Shown: positions 21,644-29,981 of the stretch, in pieces | Layout: every line of letters starts with the position of its first letter | Position numbering within the stretch: the stretch's first letter is position 1 | NCBI GenBank assembly: GCA_016794345.1 | Contig: JAEUKE010000015.1 | Coordinates: 1-33,730 of the forward strand | Length of the DNA: 33,730 nt | Source: Myxococcales bacterium | GTDB taxonomy: Bacteria > Myxococcota_A > Polyangia > Polyangiales > Polyangiaceae | Reading direction: 5' to 3' | The notes under the pieces: model-generated | What the model was told of the DNA's origin: nothing | Databases searched by the model: none | Seen by the model: the letters and a program-made list of their open reading frames with translations, nothing else | Program-made: the position numbers and the translations under genes

Positions 21644-23056
21644 TCAGGGCTCGGCGAGGACCGCTGCACGGATGACAGCCTCATTGTCCGACTGCTCGAG
21701 CCAGACCACGAAGAGCTTCCCCGAGACGACGACGACGTGGACCGCCGTGATGGGCAGCGACGAGAACCGCTTGATCCGGGCCGCCTCCACCGCGTCCCCG
21801 AGCGTCTCGTCCACGGTGTAGACGATGAGCTCCGGGCCATCGAGCTTCGTCCCGGGCGTGACCAGGATCGCCGTGTTGCCCTCGCGCCGGAACCAGGCGG
21901 GGCGCGGCGTGTCGCGGACTCCGGGGAGCCTGCTGAGCACGGTCGTACCTGATTCGGAGAAGCGCCCGAACGAGGCGGGGCCCTCGACCGGATCGGTCGG
22001 CAGCTGATCACCCTGGCGGGCGGAGGGCTCGAGGAGCAACACGCCGGACTCGTCGGCGGCAAGCGGCGACGAGAGCAGCGGGAGCTCGAGCTCCTGCGGA
22101 TCGGATGGGCCGAGCGTGAGCGCGCTCGGCCGCGTGTCGTCGATGATCCACGTGACGCCGCTCGCGTGTGGGAAGGCGCCGACCACGCCGACCGCGAGCG
22201 GCAAACCGGCTCGCGCCTCGACGCAGGTGTTGGCGGGGCAGCAGTCCGAAGCATCGACGGGACACGGCGTCGGTGGGGAGAGGAACGCGCCGGTCGCGTC
22301 GAGATCGAAGACGGCGAGCTGACCGAGCGTCTGCGACTGCTCCTCGCCGCCGCCTCCCCCGGCGCCGCCGCCTCCGCCGACGCCCCCGCCGCCCTCCGCC
22401 GCGGAGAGATCGCTGACGGTCTGGAAGTAGCCGAGCTGGACCGCCCCGCCGTCGAGGCGCGCGAAGTAGGGCGTGGAAACGGCGCCGTAGCCGATCGTCG
22501 ACATCAGCACCTCTTCTCCCCAGACGTTCTTTCGCGTCACGGTGGAGCCCTCGTCGCCTTCGGGCGGGAGCTTGGCCGAGAACACACCCAGCCTGGGGCG
22601 CGGGTCGTCTCCCAACGGGCTCGAGGCGATCGCGACGAGGATCTCGTCCTCGGAGACCGCGAGCGGCTCGTAGTAGGGCTCGAGCGATCCGGCGTCGGCG
22701 ATCCAGGTGTCCTCGAGCACGATCTGTCGTGTGACAGAACCGTCAGGGAACACCCGCACGCCGACGATGGACTCTCCCTCCGAGCTGTACGCGTAGGTCT
22801 GCCAGGTCACGAGCGCCGAGGTCTTCTGCGGCACGACCCGCAGGTCTCGACCGAGCAGATAGCCGACACGAGCGACCGTGATCGGCACCGCCGTGCCCGG
22901 CTCCGCGCAGACGCCGTTGATGCAGTCGTAGCCCTCCGGGCATTGCCCGTCCGGACAGCGGGCGGGGAGAGCCCCCAGATCCGTGCCGCAAGAGCCGGCG
23001 AGCGTCGCGGAGCCCGCGGCCGCGAGCAGACCCAGGATCGCGAGGGTCGGTCTCAT
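21644..23056 (-). CDS. Lipoprotein with N-terminal CPDG/CPEGYxC motif and Gly-rich insert
   Basis: A 470-residue predicted lipoprotein starting MRPTLAILGLLAAAGSATLAGSC. The short Cys motif right behind the lipid-attachment site (CPDGQCPEGYDCINGVC) is shared with the preceding gene and with other myxobacterial secreted proteins. The rest is beta-rich, made of segments such as SALVTWQTYAYSSEGESIVGVRVFPDGSV and PLAVSEDEILVAIASSPLG that look like beta-propeller blades. A Gly-rich stretch (GGGGVGGGGGAGGGGGEE, about residues 233-250) interrupts it in a loop. It overlaps the previous gene by ATGA (23053-23056), and both are downstream of a kinase and a pseudo-HD-GYP gene. It may bind a ligand outside the cell and relay to them, but no direct evidence is visible. 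Confidence 0.8.
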   Translation of the reverse strand: MRPTLAILGLLAAAGSATLAGSCGTDLGALPARCPDGQCPEGYDCINGVCAEPGTAVPITVARVGYLLGRDLRVVPQKTSALVTWQTYAYSSEGESIVGVRVFPDGSVTRQIVLEDTWIADAGSLEPYYEPLAVSEDEILVAIASSPLGDDPRPRLGVFSAKLPPEGDEGSTVTRKNVWGEEVLMSTIGYGAVSTPYFARLDGGAVQLGYFQTVSDLSAAEGGGGVGGGGGAGGGGGEEQSQTLGQLAVFDLDATGAFLSPPTPCPVDASDCCPANTCVEARAGLPLAVGVVGAFPHASGVTWIIDDTRPSALTLGPSDPQELELPLLSSPLAADESGVLLLEPSARQGDQLPTDPVEGPASFGRFSESGTTVLSRLPGVRDTPRPAWFRREGNTAILVTPGTKLDGPELIVYTVDETLGDAVEAARIKRFSSLPITAVHVVVVSGKLFVVWLEQSDNEAVIRAAVLAEP

Positions 23057-24273
23057 GGGCTCTCCTCGGTCACGCCGACCCACAGATCCATCACCGACTC
23101 GTGAAAGCTCGTCCAGGCGAGGTAGACGCGCCCGCCCGAAGAGAGAGCGCGCGCCGAGTAGAGCGGATCGTTCCCGGGGCGCTCGATCGCCGCGCTCCGG
23201 GTGAACGAGCCGCTCGGGTCGAGCCTCGCGACGCCGAGGCTGGAGAAGCTCTCGTCGTCCGAGACGGGTGCCAGGAGCACGCCGCCGTCGCCCGAGAAGC
23301 CGGAGAACGGCTCGAGATCGGGCTGCAGCACGCCGGCAGGGTTCTGCGTGACGGCCGCCCCCGACCAGTCGTAGGCGTCGAGCGAGGCGGTGATGGAATC
23401 CCCGCTCTCGTCAGTCGTGAGGACGACGATGCGGTCATCGAAGGCATAGATCGGCTGACCGTCGAACGCGACGGGCTCGCCGATGTCCGGCGTCGGGCCG
23501 TCGGGGATCCGCCACACCTCGGAGGCCTCGAGGCCGACCCGAACCGCGATCGCATCGCCCAGATCCCAGAGGATGCTGTCCGCCGACAGCGGCAACCCGC
23601 TCCCGATCGGCAGCCGGGCGCGCTCGACGAACGAGCTGCCCTCGATCCGACCGATGACGACCTGCCCGCCCGCCGACGGATCGGCGTACGAGACGTCGAC
23701 GCCGCCCTGGCGCGCCAGCGCTCCGACGTAGACGGGCTCGGCGCCGCCGAGGAAGGGGATCGGGGCAGGCGCCTCGGCGACGATCTTCGCCGCGCCCCCG
23801 CGGCCCTCTCGCGGGACCGACCAGAACGAAACCGACTGGAAGGTGGAGGAGAGGGAGGGGAACGCGATCGTGAAGACGCCGTAGTGGTCGGCGTCGAGCG
23901 CGACGACGGCCGACGAGGTGGCGAACTCCTCGCCGAAGTCCAGGAGGAGGGTGGGCTCGCTCACCGCGCCGTCTTTCCCCACCGAGATCTCGTAGAGGCC
24001 ACGCGCCCCGTCGGTGAAGCCGTCGTTCACGACGAGCGTCGCGCCCCCGCTCGAAGCGGGAAACCAATACATCTCGGCCGAGTTGATCCAGCTGATCCGC
24101 ATGGGCCGCGCGACGCCGAGCGTCGCGCCGTCTCGCACGCAGACGGTCGCGCGACACGTGTACCCGTCAGGACAGACGCCCTCCGTGCCGCACGCGAACG
24201 GCACGTCCGACAGGTCGGGCTCGCAGGCAGAAGCAAACAATACTGTCAGGATCGCGAGACTACTTCTTCTCAT
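23053..24273 (-). CDS. Lipoprotein with CPDGYxC motif, related to its downstream neighbour
   Basis: A 406-residue predicted lipoprotein: MRRSSLAILTVLFASAC gives attachment Cys17. A CGTEGVCPDGYTCRATVC motif follows, in the same place as in the gene at 21644. The body is beta-rich with Asp/Gly/Ser turns (YEISVGKDGAVSEPTLLLDFGEEF, SARALSSGGRVYLAWTSFHE), again like a beta-propeller. The two lipoproteins probably arose by duplication and have diverged strongly. The ATG at 24271-24273 lies 14 nt inside the end of the upstream pseudo-HD-GYP gene, so it is translated from the same message; its stop overlaps the next start as ATGA. The role is unknown. Confidence 0.8.
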   Translation of the reverse strand: MRRSSLAILTVLFASACEPDLSDVPFACGTEGVCPDGYTCRATVCVRDGATLGVARPMRISWINSAEMYWFPASSGGATLVVNDGFTDGARGLYEISVGKDGAVSEPTLLLDFGEEFATSSAVVALDADHYGVFTIAFPSLSSTFQSVSFWSVPREGRGGAAKIVAEAPAPIPFLGGAEPVYVGALARQGGVDVSYADPSAGGQVVIGRIEGSSFVERARLPIGSGLPLSADSILWDLGDAIAVRVGLEASEVWRIPDGPTPDIGEPVAFDGQPIYAFDDRIVVLTTDESGDSITASLDAYDWSGAAVTQNPAGVLQPDLEPFSGFSGDGGVLLAPVSDDESFSSLGVARLDPSGSFTRSAAIERPGNDPLYSARALSSGGRVYLAWTSFHESVMDLWVGVTEESP

Positions 24274-27040
24274 TCCGACGCGGCGCTCCCCAGTTCATGC
24301 TCCCGGCCTTCGCTCGCTTGGAGACCGGGATGGAGTTGGGCGAATGGTCGTCGACCGGCGTGGGCTCCGGGAGCGGAGTCGCGGTCGGAGGAGGAGGCGG
24401 CGTAGCGGCTTGGCGAGGCGCGGCCTCGGCAGGTCGTTGGGTCGAGCCCGGCTGAGACATCGACCCGCGGAGCGGTGCGCGACGCCCGGTCGAAGCCTGC
24501 GGCGGATCGAAGGGCCGCTCTTCGAACGAGAAGCCTTCGGTCTCGGGAGCCACCGGAGGGGGCGCGCCGGTCTTTCGGGTGCTCGGCGCGGCCCATGCGT
24601 GGTCGCCGCTGGAGCCGACCCCGTGTTTGGTCCTGCCGTGTCCCGGGTTCGAGTAACCGGTCGAGGAAGGTCCCGGGGTCGACTCGGGCTCGGCCCCCTG
24701 CGCGCTCTTGGGGTCGCGTCCGAGACGCAGGCCGGCGGAGTTGGTGACCCGGTTCAAGCCGCCGAAGCCGCTCGAGATCCGGTCCACCGAGCTCTCGCTC
24801 GAGGACGGCTGCTCGATGGCAGCGGCGCGCCCGCTTCCGGTGGTCGCTCTGCCCGGTGCGTTGAAGGCGGTCGGCGCCGGACGGCCCGTGACGGGCTGCT
24901 GCTGCGACGCTCCTTGGCTCGAGGGGCGATCTCCCGCCCACCGAAGCCCGAAGCTCCTCGCCTCGCCCACGTCGGTCCCCGAGCTCGACACGGGCTGCGC
25001 CCCCTGCGAAGGACGGTCCTGCGCAGAAGGACGGAGGTGCGGTCCGCTCGACGAGACGGGGTCACGTCGTCCCGGTGAGACGGGCGCGGCCTCCTGGGCT
25101 TCCTCCGAGAGGTAGGCCGCCAGGAGCGCGTCGGTGTCGTTGAGATCCGCCGAGACGACCTCCGAGCTGGCGCCCGACGAGGCGAGCTCCCGTCCGTACT
25201 CTTCCCAGCCGAGGGCGCGCGTCGAGGCCGGCCTCTGCTTCGAGCCGTCGGGGCTCGGCGCGGCGATGCCGCGAGCGGAGGGCGAGGGCATCGGGAGCGG
25301 ATCGACGTGTCCGTCGAAGCGCCGCGTCGGCGGTCTCGCGGTCGGGATGGACCGGCTGTCGCGAGCGCTGACCTCCACGACCGGCGCGGAGGGCGACGGA
25401 TCGGACGACGGCGCCGGTCCGCTCACGGGCGACCCTCGGCTCGCCGCCGACTGCGCAGACTGGCTCGAGTAACCGGCCGAGGAGCCCGCCGAGCCCCAGC
25501 TCGGCACGCTCGCGCTGCTCGACGGCGCCCCCGTCGAGCTCGCCGGCCCGTCGCCCTTCGCCATGACGGCGCGCATCTTGGCGACCGAGTTCTTGCGGGC
25601 GCGGTTCGCGGCGAGCTGGACGACGTAGGCCCGCATCTGCTTCATCTGCTGGTCGGTCGTGTCGATCGGGCGCCGGATGTAGCGGGCCGGCTCCCCCGCT
25701 TGAGGGGCGGCCGCGAGGTCGACGTCGACGGGTTGCTCGAGGAGCTGCGCGCTCGCGTCGTACATGATGCGGACAGGCGGGCGCGCGAAGTCGACCGGGA
25801 GCACGGGCGTCGCGAGGACGACGCCCATCTCGCCGGTCGAGAGCTCGACCATGGTTCCGGCGGGGAAGATGCCGAGCGCCCCGATGAGGAGCTTGAGGAG
25901 CGTCCTGTCGGTGCTGTCCTTCGTTTGGCCCTCCATGACCTGGAGGGTGTCGTCGATCGAGAGCGCCGGCGTCGTGCCCCGGGGGACGCGCAGCTCGGCG
26001 AACGCGCGCGCCGTCGCCAGGATGCGCGACATGAGGCTCGCTTGCCTGCGACCCCCGTACGGCACCCCACCGTCGCGCAGGAGCAGGGCCTCGAACACGA
26101 TGACCGATCGCGTGAGGTTCGGCGGGTGGAACTTGCCCAGAGCAGAGAGGGCGACGATCGAGCTCGACGGCAGGAGCTCCTCCTCCTCCGAGTTGAGCTG
26201 GCGCATGACCCGCGCCTCGGGTTGAGTCTCGTAGCCGACCAGGCGCTGTCGCCCAGCGTCGAAGAGGAGCGCCGCGCTCGCGAGCGAGGAGAGCAGCGTC
26301 CGGTCGTCGGTCAGCTGGCTCGCCATGGCGAGCGCGATGATCGCGGAGGAGAGCGCGATGCCGGAGCGGTCCGCGTCGGCGGCCGGGGCCGCGGCGATGG
26401 AGAGCAGCAAGCGGCCGCCGGACTCGTTCTGCGATACGAGCTTCTGCGCGACGCGTTTGATCCCCTGACGAAGCTCGTATTTGCCCTTCCGGAGCTCCTC
26501 GTAGAACGAGCGGACGATCATCAGCGCCGCCGCGTACGTCCGCGCGGCCTTCACGGGGGGCGAGACGTTGTCGGAGAACGTGAGGCCCTGGACCTTGCGC
26601 AGCTTGATGCCCTCCCAGCCGCCCTCCGAGAAGCGCGTGCTGGGCGTCCCCAGCCGCGTGAAGTCGGCGACGACGCGGCCGAACTCGGCCACCTCCTGCG
26701 GATTGGTCGAGGAGTGGAGCGTGATCTCCGTGACGCCGCAGGGCTCGAGCATCTGGCCCAGCTCGAGCGCGAGCTGGTAGGTCTCCCGCGAGGCCCTCAG
26801 CATCTGCCGGTTCACGAAGACCGCGTTGGCCGTGAAGAGGATGGCGGCCGAGGACACCTTGGCTCGCTCGCAATACTCACCGATGGCCGCGACGACGAAA
26901 TCGACGACCTGCGTGACGGCGTTGTTGTGCTCGGCGTGGATCTGGCAGGCCTTCACCAGCCGATAGATGGCGTTGACCAGCTTGGCCGAGATGACACGCG
27001 GGTCATCTTCCGTGCGCATGCCGTCGGCGCGGGGCTCCAT
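24260..27040 (-). CDS. Degenerate HD-GYP-like protein with long disordered tail
   Basis: A 926-residue protein. Residues about 25-130 form an unnamed domain (HAEHNNAVTQ, then LFTANAVFVNRQ, then LEPCGVTEITLHSSTNPQEVAEFGRVV) similar to part of the neighbouring kinase. Residues about 190-430 follow the HD-GYP phosphodiesterase outline, but the key residues are changed: the LLHDIGK position is LLFDAGRQR (258-266), the DGxGYP position reads RDGGVPYGG (322-330), and few metal-binding histidines remain. The end of the fold (IFPAGTMVELSTGEMGVVLATP, 391-412) is well kept. It is therefore unlikely to cleave cyclic di-GMP and may bind it or a protein. Residues about 485-926 are Ser/Pro/Gly-rich and disordered. 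The ATG overlaps the kinase stop by one base (TGATG). Confidence 0.82.
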   Translation of the reverse strand: MEPRADGMRTEDDPRVISAKLVNAIYRLVKACQIHAEHNNAVTQVVDFVVAAIGEYCERAKVSSAAILFTANAVFVNRQMLRASRETYQLALELGQMLEPCGVTEITLHSSTNPQEVAEFGRVVADFTRLGTPSTRFSEGGWEGIKLRKVQGLTFSDNVSPPVKAARTYAAALMIVRSFYEELRKGKYELRQGIKRVAQKLVSQNESGGRLLLSIAAAPAADADRSGIALSSAIIALAMASQLTDDRTLLSSLASAALLFDAGRQRLVGYETQPEARVMRQLNSEEEELLPSSSIVALSALGKFHPPNLTRSVIVFEALLLRDGGVPYGGRRQASLMSRILATARAFAELRVPRGTTPALSIDDTLQVMEGQTKDSTDRTLLKLLIGALGIFPAGTMVELSTGEMGVVLATPVLPVDFARPPVRIMYDASAQLLEQPVDVDLAAAPQAGEPARYIRRPIDTTDQQMKQMRAYVVQLAANRARKNSVAKMRAVMAKGDGPASSTGAPSSSASVPSWGSAGSSAGYSSQSAQSAASRGSPVSGPAPSSDPSPSAPVVEVSARDSRSIPTARPPTRRFDGHVDPLPMPSPSARGIAAPSPDGSKQRPASTRALGWEEYGRELASSGASSEVVSADLNDTDALLAAYLSEEAQEAAPVSPGRRDPVSSSGPHLRPSAQDRPSQGAQPVSSSGTDVGEARSFGLRWAGDRPSSQGASQQQPVTGRPAPTAFNAPGRATTGSGRAAAIEQPSSSESSVDRISSGFGGLNRVTNSAGLRLGRDPKSAQGAEPESTPGPSSTGYSNPGHGRTKHGVGSSGDHAWAAPSTRKTGAPPPVAPETEGFSFEERPFDPPQASTGRRAPLRGSMSQPGSTQRPAEAAPRQAATPPPPPTATPLPEPTPVDDHSPNSIPVSKRAKAGSMNWGAPRRNEKK

Positions 27041-29826
27041 CAGGCCTTGCCCTCCGAGACGTGGGCGCGCGGGTCGGCCTTGCGGGGCCTCGCGGCCTGG
27101 CGTTCCTCGATCACCTCGATGGCGCGCGTCGCGGCCTCGCGAACGAGGTTCGACGTGCCCCATCGCTGCTTGGCCGCTACCTGCAGGGCCTCGAGCGCCT
27201 CCTCCGAGTCGCTCGAGGCGAGGTGATCGGCCGCGAGGGCGCGGGACTGCTCGGTGGCCTCGTTGGAGAGCAGGCGGCGCTTCGAGAGCAGCTCGATGGC
27301 GAGCGACTCGCCGCGCGCAGCCTTCAGCGCGGTGACGGTCGCGAGCCACTTTTTTCGCTCCTCGAGCGACAGATCGTGGAACGCGTCCGATTGGATGCGC
27401 CGCACGAGGACGGGGCCGGCCGCGACGACGTTCATCGAGGCGACCAGATCGAGCGTGCGCAAGCGAACGTCGACGTCCGGCGCGTCGAGGAGGCCGGTGA
27501 TCTCGTCGCGCGCGCGGTCGCCGATGGCCTCTCCCATCGCCGCGAGCGCCGCGAGTCGAACCTCGATGTTGGGGTTCTTGAAGGCGTTCTCCATCCCGGC
27601 GAGAGCCTCGGGCGTCTTGAGCTCGACCAGGACGCCGACGAGGAATTTGCCTAGCTCCGGCCCGGAACGCGCGAGCATCGACGTGAGCTGCGCCTCCTGT
27701 CCCGGCGCCCAGCGGCGGATGTACGGCGCGAGGACGCCGCGCAGGCTCTCCGACCGCGCGGAGTCGAGGCACTCACACGCGAGCCCGAACACCGCGTCGC
27801 TCGCGAGCAGGTCGAGCGCGCGACCGAGACCGGCGACCAGCTCCTCCTGCGACGCGCCTGCCTGGGCCTGCTCGCCCCAGCCCGCGCGCCGCTCCATGGC
27901 GATCTCGCTCATGAGCGTCCGCAAGACCTCGAGCGGGAACAGCACCCGCGCCGTCTCGACCTCGATGTCCTGCGCTTGATCGGCCGGCAGCTGGCCACGC
28001 AGCGCGCGGGTCAGGAGCTCTTGCAGCTCGAAGACCTTCTCCACCGCGTGGAGCGAGATCTGGTCCGCGGTCCAGTCCGTCAACGCCTTCTGGATGAGCT
28101 CGAGATCGCCGCGCTTCTTCGCGTCCAGGTACGCGGGCACAAACGCCTCGACGAAGGCCTCGAGCCATTTTTTCTGAGGCAGCGCCAGCTGCGCGCCGAG
28201 CGTCGCGCGCGTGGCCGGATCGAGCGCGAGGGCCGCCGCGGCCTCGCCCGCCTCCTGCAGCCTTCCGAGCAGGTTCAGCTCCAGCGCCTGCTCCTCGAGC
28301 GACTGCTCGTCGAAGTCCTTGTCGATGCGCGCGGTGGTCAGCGCCTGCTCCGCGAGCTCGTTCCAGTCCATGAGGCGGTCGGGCTCGAGGTTGTCGCCCT
28401 CCGCAAACGAGTCGACGGCGAGGTAAGCGACGTGCTCGAAGCGCCGATCCCACAGCGCGGTCACCGAGTCGTCGTCCGCGCCGAACAGGGTCGAGACGTC
28501 ACGCAGCAAGATGGCGACGAAGTCGCGCAGCTCCTCCTCGGTGATGCCGATCTTGAACTGCACCTTGCGGATGCCGTCGGCGAAGAGCTGATGGGGAATG
28601 CGATCGAACGGGACGCGATCGGGCGTCCACACGGGGTGGCCTTCGAAGAGGAAGGCGCCGCTCATCACGTCCCAGCGGACGGAGTAGGCGCTCGCGCCGA
28701 GCGCAGATCCGATCTCGGAGTAACTCTGCGAGAGCGCGCGCTGGGTCTGCGGGTGCGACAGGCCATACTGGCGGACGCTCGCCATCGCGAGACCGAGCTG
28801 CTTGAAGATCGAGAGGAGGCGATCGCGCTGATCTTTGAGCTCGGCCTCGGAGAGCTCCGGCCCTTCTTCGATCGCGTCGGCGCCGCGAACGACGACGCCC
28901 GTCGCGTTCTTCCGAGCTGCGCGGAGCCTCCCGCTGCGCAGCGCCGCGAGAACCTTCAAGAGCTCCGTCCGCATCTCCTTGGCGGACTGGAAGCGCTGCG
29001 CTCGATCGTAGGAGAGCGCGCGATCGATGAACGCGGCGGCCTCCGGCGGTAAGTCCTTCGCCTTGCGCGCGACCGACGGCGCAGACTGCGTGGCCGCGAG
29101 CACGAACTCCTCCGCCTCGCTCTTGGAGGCGTGGAGCCGCTCGCCGGTGACACCAGTGAAGAGGCACGCGCCGACGCTGAAGACGTCCGCCCGGCCGTCC
29201 ACCTTCTCCATGCCGAGCGCCTGCTCGGGCGCGATGAACGAAGCGGTGCCGAGCGCGATGCCGGCCCGCGTGGCCTCGACCGACGTGTCGGGCTCGCGCA
29301 TGCGAGCGACGCCGAAGTCGAGCACCTTCACCGCCCCCTGTCTGGTCAGGAAGATGTTCGCAGGCTTGATATCGCGGTGAATGACGCCGATCTCGTGGCA
29401 CTTGTCCAAGAGCTCGAGCACCGGGTCGAACACCCCGAGGAGCTTCTCGAGCGGCATGCGGCCGCCGCCCTTCTTGAAGAGCTCCGCGAGGGTCATGCCC
29501 TCGAGGAGCTCCATGACGAGGTACGGCTCACCCAGGTCGCTGAGCCCGTCGTCGATGACCGGGACGCGCGCCGGATGGTCGATGCGGTTGGCGATGCGCC
29601 CTTCTCGGAGGAACCGCTCGCGGACCTCCGTCGCGCGGGCGTATTCGATGTGGAGGACCTTGATGGCGGCGCGTGTGCCGTTGTTCTTGTGCGTCGCGGC
29701 GAAGACCGCACCCATGCCGCCCACCCCGAGCACCTTGTCGATACGCCACTTGGCGCTCAGGTCGGTGCCCACACGGCGAGCCGCTTGCTTCGCAGGGCTG
29801 AGCTTCTCCGGGGTCTCGGTCTTCAC
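27040..29826 (-). CDS. Cytoplasmic Ser/Thr protein kinase with extra domain and HEAT-like C-terminus
   Basis: A 928-residue Hanks-type kinase. The kinase domain (about 26-295) has the glycine loop GVGGMGAV (34-41), AIKVL with K56, E75 in RFLREGRI, HRD (150-152) in VIHRDIKPANIFL, DFG (170-172) and IAPEQALG. It looks fully active. Residues about 335-445 form a second domain also found in the next gene (YGLSHPQTQRAL, AFLFEGHPVW, DGIRKVQFKIGITEEELRDFVAIL). It is followed by DDDSVTALWDRRFEHVAYLAVDSF, a motif I associate with HEAT-repeat proteins of this bacterial group. Residues about 690-880 are helical pairs like HEAT repeats (FKNPNIEVRLAALAAMGEAI, LLDAPDVDVRLRTLDLVASM). No membrane span is seen, so it is cytoplasmic. 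It heads a four-gene operon; the HEAT-like part may recruit substrates. Confidence 0.92.
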   Translation of the reverse strand: MKTETPEKLSPAKQAARRVGTDLSAKWRIDKVLGVGGMGAVFAATHKNNGTRAAIKVLHIEYARATEVRERFLREGRIANRIDHPARVPVIDDGLSDLGEPYLVMELLEGMTLAELFKKGGGRMPLEKLLGVFDPVLELLDKCHEIGVIHRDIKPANIFLTRQGAVKVLDFGVARMREPDTSVEATRAGIALGTASFIAPEQALGMEKVDGRADVFSVGACLFTGVTGERLHASKSEAEEFVLAATQSAPSVARKAKDLPPEAAAFIDRALSYDRAQRFQSAKEMRTELLKVLAALRSGRLRAARKNATGVVVRGADAIEEGPELSEAELKDQRDRLLSIFKQLGLAMASVRQYGLSHPQTQRALSQSYSEIGSALGASAYSVRWDVMSGAFLFEGHPVWTPDRVPFDRIPHQLFADGIRKVQFKIGITEEELRDFVAILLRDVSTLFGADDDSVTALWDRRFEHVAYLAVDSFAEGDNLEPDRLMDWNELAEQALTTARIDKDFDEQSLEEQALELNLLGRLQEAGEAAAALALDPATRATLGAQLALPQKKWLEAFVEAFVPAYLDAKKRGDLELIQKALTDWTADQISLHAVEKVFELQELLTRALRGQLPADQAQDIEVETARVLFPLEVLRTLMSEIAMERRAGWGEQAQAGASQEELVAGLGRALDLLASDAVFGLACECLDSARSESLRGVLAPYIRRWAPGQEAQLTSMLARSGPELGKFLVGVLVELKTPEALAGMENAFKNPNIEVRLAALAAMGEAIGDRARDEITGLLDAPDVDVRLRTLDLVASMNVVAAGPVLVRRIQSDAFHDLSLEERKKWLATVTALKAARGESLAIELLSKRRLLSNEATEQSRALAADHLASSDSEEALEALQVAAKQRWGTSNLVREAATRAIEVIEERQAARPRKADPRAHVSEGKA

Positions 29827-29967
29827 ACCGCTCCAAATGCCGCACCATCGCGGGCCACGGGCCTGGGTCGGCCCGAGTACAAAGTAGTATCACGCAATCT
29901 TTCTCTTCTCTCCTTGCGGCAGGCTCGGCGGTCGCAGCGAAGTATGTACGTGACCATCCTACCTCTG

Positions 29968-29973
29968 TAAGCT
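29968..29973 (+). promoter_or_regulatory. TAAGCT -10-like box 8 nt before the secreted-protein start
   Basis: TAAGCT ends 8 nt before the ATG at 29982, without a Shine-Dalgarno sequence in between. It matches the boxes at 8870 and 10121 and suggests near-leaderless transcription. The 155-bp gap (29827-29981) is shared with the divergent kinase operon; I see no clear promoter for the latter. Confidence 0.4.
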
Positions 29974-29981
29974 TCGCGCCC

